From positions 1 through 15,435 of the forward strand of contig NZ_JAKEDR010000074.1 in NCBI RefSeq assembly GCF_023653455.1: 15,435 nt of DNA, in the 5' to 3' direction. A program made the translations under genes and the position numbers. This DNA comes from Paraclostridium ghonii (GTDB lineage: Bacteria > Bacillota > Clostridia > Peptostreptococcales > Peptostreptococcaceae). The notes beneath the pieces are model-generated. The model worked only from the letters and a program-made list of their open reading frames with translations, was not told where the DNA came from and searched no databases. This document shows positions 5,517 through 12,839 of the stretch, one piece after another; the first letter of the stretch is position 1, and the number at the start of each line of letters is the position of its first letter.

Positions 5517-6893
5517 GTGAAAGAGTTTATTTTGAAGATCAAAAAGCCAATCAATAAATTAAATCCACCTCAAATAATGGTGATTGGTTTTGCTACTGTT
5601 ATATTAATAGGAGCTATACTACTTACACTTCCTATTGCTACAAACACAGGAGAATCAACTCCATTTGTAGATGCTTTATTTACATCTACATCTGCTGTCT
5701 GTGTAACAGGTTTAGTAGTGGTAGATACAGCTACACATTGGAACTTATTTGGACAGATGGTAATAATTGGATTGATTCAAATTGGTGGTTTAGGATTTAT
5801 GACAATAACAACTTTATTTGCATTAATAACTAAAAAAAGGATAAACCTTAAAGAAAGACTTCTTATACAAGAAGCATTAAACCAAATCGACTTATCTGGT
5901 CTAGTTAAATTAACTAGATATGTACTATTGATGACATTTATAATAGAAGGTATTGGAGCATTAATGCTATCAACTGTATTTATACCAGAGTTTGGATTAG
6001 TTAAAGGAGCTTGGTTTAGTATTTTCCATGCAATTTCTGCATTTTGTAATGCAGGGTTTGACCTTATGGGAAATGTAAGTGGAGCATTTACTTCAATTAC
6101 AAAATATGTAAATAATGTGACTGTAAGCATTACAGTTTCAGTGCTTATAGTGCTTGGAGGGATAGGTTTCCCAGTAATTTTAGATGTAATAAGGAATAAA
6201 AAAGTATCTAAATTAAACATACATTCAAAAGTAGTATTAATAACAACGGCAGTATTAATAATTACAGGAATGGTATTTATATTCTTTATAGAATATTCAA
6301 ATCCTAAAACATTAGGAGATCTTTCACTAAAAGGTAAATTATTAGGATCACTATTCCAATCAATTACACCAAGAACTGCTGGATTTAACACTATAGACTT
6401 AGCATCTATGCATCAAGCTAGTTTATTTATAATGATTATTTTAATGTTTATAGGAGCTTCACCTTGTTCTACAGGTGGGGGGATTAAGACTGCAACTATT
6501 GCAACTATAGTACTTTCTGTAAAAAGTTTTGTATTTCAAAGAGAAGATATAGAGGTATTTGAAAGAAGAGTAGGAATTAATGCAGCAAGAAAAGCATTAG
6601 GACTATTCTTTATTGGATTATCAGCAGTAATAATCGGAACTCTAATTATAAACTTAACTCAAGATTCATTTGATTTAGTTGAATCTGGATTTGAAGTTAT
6701 ATCGGCATTTGCAACAGTAGGATCAAGTATAGGTGGAAGCCCTAATTTAAATTTATTTGGCAAAATAGTAATAATGATTTATATGTTTATGGGAAGAGTC
6801 GGATTTTTAACTATATTTATAGCTTTAGTAGCTAAAAATTCTGTTAAGAAACAAGTGATAAGATTCCCAGAAGGTAAAATTATAGTAGGGTAG
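5517..6893 (+). CDS. ktrB: Ktr/Trk-type K+ uptake channel subunit
   Basis: Membrane pore of a Na+-dependent K+ uptake system. The 458-residue protein has the four M1-P-M2 repeats of the SKT superfamily. Each has its selectivity-filter glycine in view: SAVCVTGL (G65), AFCNAGFD (G180), TPRTAGFN (G289) and FATVGSSI (G402). The small-residue intramembrane gating loop GASPCSTGGGIKT is at 313-325. About eight long hydrophobic helices are visible, and the N-terminus PPQIMVIGFATVILIGA is typical of KtrB. Length is nearer to KtrB (about 445) than to TrkH (about 483). Start is GTG with AGGAGG (5500-5505) 11 nt upstream. Its RCK partner follows 20 nt downstream. The annotation TrkH family protein would also be defensible. 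Confidence 0.93.
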   Translation: MKEFILKIKKPINKLNPPQIMVIGFATVILIGAILLTLPIATNTGESTPFVDALFTSTSAVCVTGLVVVDTATHWNLFGQMVIIGLIQIGGLGFMTITTLFALITKKRINLKERLLIQEALNQIDLSGLVKLTRYVLLMTFIIEGIGALMLSTVFIPEFGLVKGAWFSIFHAISAFCNAGFDLMGNVSGAFTSITKYVNNVTVSITVSVLIVLGGIGFPVILDVIRNKKVSKLNIHSKVVLITTAVLIITGMVFIFFIEYSNPKTLGDLSLKGKLLGSLFQSITPRTAGFNTIDLASMHQASLFIMIILMFIGASPCSTGGGIKTATIATIVLSVKSFVFQREDIEVFERRVGINAARKALGLFFIGLSAVIIGTLIINLTQDSFDLVESGFEVISAFATVGSSIGGSPNLNLFGKIVIMIYMFMGRVGFLTIFIALVAKNSVKKQVIRFPEGKIIVG

Positions 6894-6913
6894 AAAGTTA
6901 GGAGAGAATAGGT

Positions 6914-7585
6914 ATGAAACAGTATATAGTTATAGGTTGTGGAAGATTTGGATCGTCAGTAGCAACTACAATGCACTTATTAGGTCATCAAGTAATGGCA
7001 ATAGATAAAAGTGATGATGCAGTACAAGCTATATCTGAGAAAGTTACACATGCAGCTATAGTAGATGTTACGGATGAACAAGCACTTAGAGCTTTAGGAA
7101 TGGGAAATTTTGATGTAGCGATAATTGCAATAGGTTCTGATATAAGAGCCTCTATAATGGCTACATTAATAGCTAAAGAAATGGGTGTAGAGCAAATTGT
7201 ATGTAAGGCAAAAGATGAGTTACAAGCTAAGGTTTTATATAAAATAGGAGCTGATAGAGTTGTATTCCCTGAAAGAGATATGGGAGTTAGGGTAGCTCAT
7301 AATTTAGTTTCAAACAATATATTAGACCATATAGAACTAGATCCAGACTATTCTATAGTTGAAATTGTTACACCTAGAGAATGGGAAGGGAAAACATTAA
7401 TAGAATTAGATTTAAGAGCTAAATATGAAATTACAGTATTGGCTATAAAGTGCGATAAAACTATAAATGTAACACCATCTCCAGAGGAAAAATTAAATGC
7501 AGGAAGCATACTAGTTGTTATAGGTCAAAATAGTAAAATAAGTACAATAACATCAGACAATGACTTTTCATTTAGGAGAAAATAA
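6914..7585 (+). CDS. ktrA: Ktr/Trk K+ uptake regulatory subunit (RCK domain)
   Basis: Cytoplasmic gating ring of the K+ channel encoded just upstream. The 223-residue protein has an RCK_N Rossmann fold with the nucleotide-binding GCGRFG (8-13) and D31 at the end of the second strand (binding of ATP/ADP or NAD(H)). An RCK_C (TrkA-C) domain (about 136-215) follows, the site where c-di-AMP binds in KtrA homologues; whether it binds here is inference. Length matches the single-RCK KtrA/KtrC type, not the double-RCK TrkA of enterics. AGGAG (6900-6904) is 9 nt before the ATG. It is cotranscribed with ktrB (20-nt gap), and the next gene begins 3 nt after its stop. Confidence 0.94.
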   Translation: MKQYIVIGCGRFGSSVATTMHLLGHQVMAIDKSDDAVQAISEKVTHAAIVDVTDEQALRALGMGNFDVAIIAIGSDIRASIMATLIAKEMGVEQIVCKAKDELQAKVLYKIGADRVVFPERDMGVRVAHNLVSNNILDHIELDPDYSIVEIVTPREWEGKTLIELDLRAKYEITVLAIKCDKTINVTPSPEEKLNAGSILVVIGQNSKISTITSDNDFSFRRK

Positions 7586-7588
7586 AAG

Positions 7589-8386
7589 ATGATAGCATGT
7601 ATAAGCAGTAAAGATAATGAAAAAGTTAAACTAACTAAATCTCTTTTAAAAAATAAAAACAGATTAAAAGAATCTAAGTTTTTGATAGAGGGTTTTAGAA
7701 TATTAACTCAAGCTATAGATTGTAAAGCAGATTTACAATATGTATTTATAAATGAAAACTTTGAAAATAAAGAAGAGCATGTCGAGTTTTTAAAAGTTTT
7801 AGAAGGTAAAAATATAAAAGTATATAAAACTACAAATAAAATATTCAATGAATTTATAGATACTGAAAGTACTCAAGGCATAGTTGGGGTAATTGGAATA
7901 AAAAAAAGCAACATAGAAGATATTTTAAGTGAAAATTGCAGATTTGTATTAATATTAGATAGAATACAAGATCCAGGAAACATGGGAACTATAATAAGAA
8001 CAGCAGATGCTGCTGGAGTCGATGCGATAATAAACTTAAAAGGCTGTGTAGACATATATAATAGTAAAGTCACAAGATCTACAATGGGTTCAATATTTGA
8101 TATGAAGATAGTAAATATGACTCAAGATGAAGCATTAAAAGAGCTAAAAGGCAGAGATTTTGATATTGTATCAAGTTATTTAAATACAGATAATTTTTAT
8201 GATAGTGTAGATTATAAACATAAAACTGCACTTGTTATAGGAAATGAAGCTAATGGTGTTAATGATGAACTTATAAGTAAATCGGATATATTAGTTAAAA
8301 TTCCTATATACGGAAAAGCGGAATCTTTAAATGCAGCTATAAGTTCAGCTATATTGATGTATGAAATTAAAAAGAATATTATATAA
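7589..8386 (+). CDS. SpoU/TrmH-family RNA 2'-O-methyltransferase
   Basis: SAM-dependent SPOUT methyltransferase that probably methylates a ribose in rRNA. The N-terminal part (about 1-100) resembles the substrate-binding domain of the RlmB/TsnR type (FLIEGFRIL at 31-39). The catalytic knot has all three motifs: DPGNMGTIIRTADAAG (128-143), LVIGNEANGV (215-224) and IPIYGKAESLNAAISSAI (238-255). Length, 265 residues, is normal. Its AGGAGA (7574-7579) lies inside the end of ktrA, so the two are translationally close. In Bacillus subtilis a homologue (ysgA) sits directly upstream of pheS, and the same neighbourhood is seen here. The exact target nucleotide cannot be read from sequence. No terminator follows its stop codon. 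Confidence 0.93.
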   Translation: MIACISSKDNEKVKLTKSLLKNKNRLKESKFLIEGFRILTQAIDCKADLQYVFINENFENKEEHVEFLKVLEGKNIKVYKTTNKIFNEFIDTESTQGIVGVIGIKKSNIEDILSENCRFVLILDRIQDPGNMGTIIRTADAAGVDAIINLKGCVDIYNSKVTRSTMGSIFDMKIVNMTQDEALKELKGRDFDIVSSYLNTDNFYDSVDYKHKTALVIGNEANGVNDELISKSDILVKIPIYGKAESLNAAISSAILMYEIKKNII

Positions 8387-8396
8387 TATACTTATA

Positions 8397-8425
8397 TTGA
8401 AAATTCACACTATATATGATATAAT
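8397..8425 (+). promoter_or_regulatory. Promoter of the pheS T-box transcript
   Basis: TTGAAA (8397-8402), a 17-nt spacer and TATAAT (8420-8425) with an extended -10 TG at 8417-8418. The -35 box begins 11 nt after the stop codon of the methyltransferase gene. Transcription would start near 8432. Confidence 0.8.
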
Positions 8426-8454
8426 TTACAATCAAAGTTCAATATTTAAAAATA

Positions 8455-8702
8455 CTGTGAAAGAGAAAAGTATTTTAATAGTCCTTAGCATAGAGATAAG
8501 TACCTAGGCTGAAAGTGCTTTCTAAGTTATTAAAAGAAGTTCCCTCTGGAGTATCATAGTTGAAAATTAAGTAGGCTATGACGTTATAAAACACGTTACG
8601 TTTTTCGAGTGGTTTGAATTATTTTTAATAAATCAAGCTACTAGGGTGGTACCGCGAAATAATAGCCTTTCGTCCCTAGATAGGGATGAAGGGCTTTTTT
8701 TT
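8455..8702 (+). promoter_or_regulatory. Phenylalanine T-box leader (tRNA-Phe sensing riboswitch)
   Basis: The core motif AGGGTGGTACCGCG is at 8643-8656. The 5' element GTGAAAGAGAAAAGTA is at 8457-8472 and the Stem I block TAGGCTGAAAGT at 8505-8516. The specifier loop GAAG-TTC-CCTCTGGAG gives the codon TTC (8540-8542), phenylalanine, in agreement with pheS-pheT downstream. AGGG (8643-8646) can pair with CCCT (8674-8677) as the antiterminator, in competition with the terminator hairpin. Expected behaviour: uncharged tRNA-Phe stabilises the antiterminator and turns on the operon. Confidence 0.94.
8664..8702 (+). terminator. Attenuator terminator of the pheS T-box
   Basis: A 14-pair stem, AGCCTTTCGTCCCT (8664-8677) against AGGGATGAAGGGCT (8682-8695), with two G-U pairs and an AGAT loop, followed by eight T residues (8695-8702). 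It is also the first recognisable terminator downstream of the ktrB-ktrA-methyltransferase operon. Confidence 0.93.
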
Positions 8703-8733
8703 GTATAAAAATTGAAATGAAAGGGTGACTGTA

Positions 8734-9753
8734 GTGCAAGAAAAATTACTTAATTTACAACAATCAGCATTAAGTGAAATAAAAGACATGCAAGATATAG
8801 AAGCAGTAGAGTCTTTAAGAGTTAAGTACTTAGGAAAAAAAGGTGAAATAACAGCTATATTAAAAGAAATGGGTAAACTATCAGCACAAGAAAGACCTGT
8901 AATAGGAAAGGTTGCTAACGAAGTTAGAGAAGGCATAGACAATGCTATAAGTACTAAAAAAGAAGAATTAAAAAATGTTGAAAAGCAAAAAAAATTATCT
9001 GAAGAAGTTTTAGATGTAACTATGCCAGCTAAAGAATTTAAAGTAGGTAAAAAACATCCTATATCTCAAATTATAGGTGAAGTAAGCGAAATATTTATAG
9101 GGATGGGATTCTCAATAGCAGAAGGGCCTGAAGTAGAAACAGTTGAAAACAACTTTGATGCATTAAATGCTCCAAAAGACCATCCATCTAGAGATATGAG
9201 TGATACTTTCTATATAAATGATGAGTTATTACTTAGAACTCAAACATCTCCAGTTCAAGTTAGAACTATGAAAAATGAAGAGTTACCAATAAAAATAATA
9301 TCTCCAGGTAGATGCTTTAGGTTTGATGCTCCAGATGCAACACATTCACCAATGTTCCATCAAATAGAAGGGCTTGTAGTTGGAAAAGATGTTACTATGG
9401 CTCAGTTAAAAGGAACATTAGATATGTTTGTGAAGAAGTTATTTGGAGAGCATACTAAAACTAAATTTAGACCACATAACTTCCCATTCACAGAGCCAAG
9501 TGCAGAAGTAGATGTTACTTGTTTTAAGTGTGAAGGTGCAGGTTGCCAAATGTGTAAAGGTGAAGGATGGATAGAGATACTAGGAGCTGGAATGGTTCAT
9601 CCAAATGTATTAAGAAACTGTGGAATAGATCCTGAAGTTTATAGTGGATTTGCTTTTGGTATGGGACTTGATAGAATAACAATGCTTAAGTATGAAATAG
9701 ATGATATAAGATTATTATTTGAAAATGATATGAGATTTTTAAATCAATTTTAA
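8734..9753 (+). CDS. pheS: Phenylalanyl-tRNA synthetase alpha subunit
   Basis: Catalytic subunit of the alpha2-beta2 enzyme that charges tRNA-Phe. From the chosen start it has 339 residues (Bacillus PheS has 344). An N-terminal coiled-coil arm (about 1-90) binds tRNA. The class II core contains [19 protein letters not shown] (motif 2, about 195-213), a four-cysteine cluster CFKC...CQMC (C263, C266, C271, C274) common in Firmicutes, and motif 3 [10 protein letters not shown] (305-314), with the phenylalanine-pocket Ala in GFAFG. Start choice: GTG 8734 has AAAGGG 8 nt upstream and gives [10 protein letters not shown], aligning with family N-termini. The in-frame GTG at 8725 overlaps that ribosome binding site and is unlikely. 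pheT follows 15 nt after the stop. Confidence 0.96.
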   Translation: MQEKLLNLQQSALSEIKDMQDIEAVESLRVKYLGKKGEITAILKEMGKLSAQERPVIGKVANEVREGIDNAISTKKEELKNVEKQKKLSEEVLDVTMPAKEFKVGKKHPISQIIGEVSEIFIGMGFSIAEGPEVETVENNFDALNAPKDHPSRDMSDTFYINDELLLRTQTSPVQVRTMKNEELPIKIISPGRCFRFDAPDATHSPMFHQIEGLVVGKDVTMAQLKGTLDMFVKKLFGEHTKTKFRPHNFPFTEPSAEVDVTCFKCEGAGCQMCKGEGWIEILGAGMVHPNVLRNCGIDPEVYSGFAFGMGLDRITMLKYEIDDIRLLFENDMRFLNQF

Positions 9754-9768
9754 TTAGGAGGATTTAAT

Positions 9769-12159
9769 ATGTTAGTACCTTTAAAATGGCTTAGAGACTA
9801 CGTTGATATAGATAGAGAAACTCAAGAATTCGCTGATATGATGACTATGACTGGTTCAAAAGTTGAAAAAGTAGAGTTCTTTGGAAAAGAAACTAATGGA
9901 GTTGAAGTATGTAAAATACTTGAAATAGAACAGCATCCAGATGCAGATAGATTAAAGGTTACTAAGGTTGAAGTTGCTAATGGGCAAATACTTCAAATAG
10001 TAACTAATGCAACAAATATAAAAGTTGGAGATTATGTTCCAGTTGCAAGAATAGGAGCTGTTTTACCAGGTGACTTCAAAATAAAAAAAGGCAAATTAAG
10101 AGGTGTTCTTTCAGAAGGAATGTTCTGTGGAGCGGAAGAATTAACTATACCTTCTCAATATGTTGAAGAACATAAAAAAGATGGGATATATATATTAGAC
10201 CATCAAGATTCATTTGAGTTAGGAATGGATGTAAGAGATGCTTTAGGAATAAATGATGCTTTAATCGAATTTGAAATAACATCAAATAGACCTGATTGTA
10301 GATCTATAATAGGTATAGCTAGAGAAGCTGCAGTAACTTTAGGAAAAGAATTAAAATATCCACAAATAAGTGTAAATGGATCTAATGAAGAAATGGAGTT
10401 TGAAATAGATGTTCAAACAGAATTATGCAAGAGATATTGTGGAAAAGTTATAAAAGATGTTAAAGTAGGGCCTTCTCCATATTGGATGCAAAGAAGACTT
10501 ATAGAGGCTGGTATGAGACCTATAAATAACATAGTAGATATAACTAATTATGTTATGCTAGAACTTGGACAACCATTACATGCATTTGATTTAGAAGATA
10601 TAAAATATAATAAAATGATAGTAAAACTTGCACAAGCAGGTGAAGAATTTACTACATTAGATGGTACCCAAAGAACATTAACATCAGATATGCTAGTTAT
10701 AGGAAACCAAGACAAGACTTTAGATTTAGCTGCAATAATGGGCGGAGAAAACTCTGAAGTAAAAGAGACTACTACGTCTATATTCCTTGAAGGCGCAAGT
10801 TTTGCAAAAGAAAATATAAGATCAACATCTAAAAAATTAGGATTAAGAACAGAAGCTTCGTCAAGATTTGAAAAAGGAATAGATGTAAATCTAACAGAAG
10901 CTGCTGTGAATAGAGCATGTCAATTAATAGAAGAATTAGATTGTGGTAAAGTTTTAAACGGTATGCTTGATTATTACCCGAAAAAAGAAGAAGTGCAAAA
11001 AATAAGCGTTAATCCAACAAGAATAAATAAATTATTAGGTGTTAATGTATCTATGGAACAATTTATAAACATACTAGAAAACTTAGAGTTTAAGTGCAAT
11101 CTAGTTTCATCCGATAAATTAGAATTAGAAGTACCTAGCTTTAGACTAGATATATATGAAGATGCTGATATTTTAGAAGAAATTGCTAGAATATATGGAT
11201 ATGATAATATACCATCTGCAACTTTAGAAGGAAATGCTACAGCAGGAGTTAAAACAGATAATCAAAAATTTGTGGATGATATAAAATCTAATTCTATAGC
11301 TGTTGGATTAAATGAAATATTAACATATTCATTTGTAAGTCCAAAAGGAGTAGATAAAATAAATCTAGCTGAAAATGATGAAAGAAGAGAATTTGTTAAA
11401 ATAATAAATCCTTTAGGTGAAGAAACTTCTGTTATGAGAACTACTTTAATACCTAATATGCTTGATGTAATATCAACAAACTTATCTCATAAAGTTGAAG
11501 AAGTTTATGCTTTTGAATGTGGGAATACATTTAGACCTCAAGATGGATTGCCTGTAGAAGGAAAGAAATTATCTATAGGAATGTATGGAAAAGAAGTAGA
11601 TTTCTTCTCAGTAAAAGGTGCGGTTGAGACTATACTAAAGAATGTTGGATTTAATGGATATGAAGTTGAACCAGAAACTAAAAATTTAACATTCCACCCT
11701 GGAAGATGCGCTAAATTAGTGTATAATAATATATGTATAGGAACATTTGGAGAGCTACATCCAGATGTATTAGAAAACTATGATTTAAGCCAAAGAGTAT
11801 ATATTGCAGAGATAGATATAGACTCAGTATTTGAGAACTTAAATAACTTTAAAGTGTATAATCCATTACCTAAATATCCAGCGACTACTAGAGATATAGC
11901 TTTATTAGTTAAGGATGAAGTATTTGTTAAACAAATAGAAGATATAATAAAGGCTAATGGAGCAGATATATTAGAAAGCTATCAATTATTTGATGTTTAT
12001 AAAGGAGCTCAAATAGAAGAAGGACATAAATCTATAGCATACTCAATAACTTACAGAAGTAAAGATAAAACTTTAACTGATGAAGATGTAGCAAAAGTTC
12101 ATGATAAAATAGTAAGTGAACTAAGTGAAAAACTAAATGCAAATTTAAGATCAAATTAA
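9769..12159 (+). CDS. pheT: Phenylalanyl-tRNA synthetase beta subunit
   Basis: Structural, tRNA-binding and editing subunit of phenylalanyl-tRNA synthetase; 796 residues, the usual length. Domains in order: an N-terminal helix and EMAP-II-like tRNA-binding domain (about 45-155) with HPDADRLKV (56-64); the B3/B4 editing domain (about 205-385) with INNIVDITNYVMLELGQPLHAFD (from about 252) and GLRTEASSRFEKGID (about 357-371); the B5 DNA-binding-like domain (about 412-480); a catalytic-like core (about 490-690); and a C-terminal ferredoxin-fold anticodon-binding domain (about 703-796) beginning near YPATTRDIALLV. AGGAGG (9756-9761) lies 7 nt before the ATG. Cotranscribed with pheS under the Phe T-box. 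Confidence 0.98.
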   Translation: MLVPLKWLRDYVDIDRETQEFADMMTMTGSKVEKVEFFGKETNGVEVCKILEIEQHPDADRLKVTKVEVANGQILQIVTNATNIKVGDYVPVARIGAVLPGDFKIKKGKLRGVLSEGMFCGAEELTIPSQYVEEHKKDGIYILDHQDSFELGMDVRDALGINDALIEFEITSNRPDCRSIIGIAREAAVTLGKELKYPQISVNGSNEEMEFEIDVQTELCKRYCGKVIKDVKVGPSPYWMQRRLIEAGMRPINNIVDITNYVMLELGQPLHAFDLEDIKYNKMIVKLAQAGEEFTTLDGTQRTLTSDMLVIGNQDKTLDLAAIMGGENSEVKETTTSIFLEGASFAKENIRSTSKKLGLRTEASSRFEKGIDVNLTEAAVNRACQLIEELDCGKVLNGMLDYYPKKEEVQKISVNPTRINKLLGVNVSMEQFINILENLEFKCNLVSSDKLELEVPSFRLDIYEDADILEEIARIYGYDNIPSATLEGNATAGVKTDNQKFVDDIKSNSIAVGLNEILTYSFVSPKGVDKINLAENDERREFVKIINPLGEETSVMRTTLIPNMLDVISTNLSHKVEEVYAFECGNTFRPQDGLPVEGKKLSIGMYGKEVDFFSVKGAVETILKNVGFNGYEVEPETKNLTFHPGRCAKLVYNNICIGTFGELHPDVLENYDLSQRVYIAEIDIDSVFENLNNFKVYNPLPKYPATTRDIALLVKDEVFVKQIEDIIKANGADILESYQLFDVYKGAQIEEGHKSIAYSITYRSKDKTLTDEDVAKVHDKIVSELSEKLNANLRSN

Positions 12160-12187
12160 TTAAGAAACAAATGTAGGGGGGGTTAGG

Positions 12188-12766
12188 ATGAACAAGGTTA
12201 CAGTAAAGATACATGGATCTGAATATCCTATGGTATCTGAGAAATCTAAAGATTATATGATAAAAATAGCTCATTATGTAGATGAAGATATGAGTAGAAT
12301 AGCAGAAGCTAATCCAATACTTAGTACATCTCAAGTAGCTATATTATCATCATTAACTGTTACTGATTTACTATTTGAATGTTCAGAAGAAAATGATAGG
12401 CTAACTAAAGAAAATAAAGAATTAGCTAAAAAAGCAGAAGAACCTAACCAAGAAGTTCAACTAGAGATGAAAAGAATAAAGTTAGAACTTAATAATAAAG
12501 TTGAAGAGCTTGGTAAAAAACAAGATGAAATAGATTCTTTAAAATTAGAACTAAAAAATAAAGATAATCACATAGAGGAAATGAATCCTCTTAAAAAAGA
12601 AATAGAAGAACTTAAAAAAAACTTAGATGAAGCTAATGAGAAAACTGAAATAGCTGAAAAATTAGCTTCAGATTTCCAAAATAAATTATATGACTTACAG
12701 TTAAAAAACATAGAGCTAGAACAAGAGTTAAATTATATAAAAGCTTCGGGAAAAATTTTAAAATAA
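12188..12766 (+). CDS. zapA: ZapA-like cell division protein with a long coiled-coil tail
   Basis: The first 70 or so residues match ZapA: MNKVTVKIHGSEYPM, then KSKDYMIKIAHYVDEDMSRIAEANP and the helix STSQVAILSSLTVTDLLFE. ZapA binds FtsZ and bundles its filaments at the division site. The protein is 192 residues, about twice Bacillus ZapA (85). The extra part (about 65-190) is charged, heptad-like coiled coil rich in Lys, Glu, Leu and Asn, with no membrane segment. The start ATG has AGGGGGGG (12175-12182) 5 nt upstream, an unusually long G run for a ribosome binding site. It is 28 nt after pheT with no terminator between, so it is the last gene of the pheS-pheT operon. pheST-zapA linkage is also found in Bacillus. 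The tail has low-complexity character, so its boundaries are approximate. Confidence 0.88.
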   Translation: MNKVTVKIHGSEYPMVSEKSKDYMIKIAHYVDEDMSRIAEANPILSTSQVAILSSLTVTDLLFECSEENDRLTKENKELAKKAEEPNQEVQLEMKRIKLELNNKVEELGKKQDEIDSLKLELKNKDNHIEEMNPLKKEIEELKKNLDEANEKTEIAEKLASDFQNKLYDLQLKNIELEQELNYIKASGKILK

Positions 12767-12780
12767 TAGAATACTTTAAG

Positions 12781-12817
12781 AAACCTTCAGGAAAAATAAC
12801 CTGAAGGTTTTAGTTTT
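12781..12817 (+). terminator. Terminator after zapA
   Basis: AAACCTTCAGG (12781-12791) and CCTGAAGGTTT (12800-12810) form an 11-pair perfect stem with an 8-nt loop, followed by TTTAGTTTTT (12808-12817). It ends the pheS-pheT-zapA operon. The next gene starts only 22 nt further on. Confidence 0.9.
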
Positions 12818-12839
12818 TAATGACAATAAGGAGGTAATT

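Noticed and set aside
5777..6391. 204-codon open frame on the minus strand inside ktrB
   Set aside because: It is antisense to a well-supported membrane protein, has no family resemblance, and reflects the codon bias of ktrB.
8449..8476. Separate 8-bp hairpin (AAAATACT with AGTATTTT) as a new element before the Phe T-box
   Set aside because: It overlaps the conserved 5' element of the T-box leader, so the complementarity in this AT-rich stretch is probably incidental or part of the T-box.
12032..12334. Minus-strand open frame across the pheT-zapA junction
   Set aside because: Rich in His, Phe, Tyr and Leu with no recognisable domain; antisense to two solid genes.
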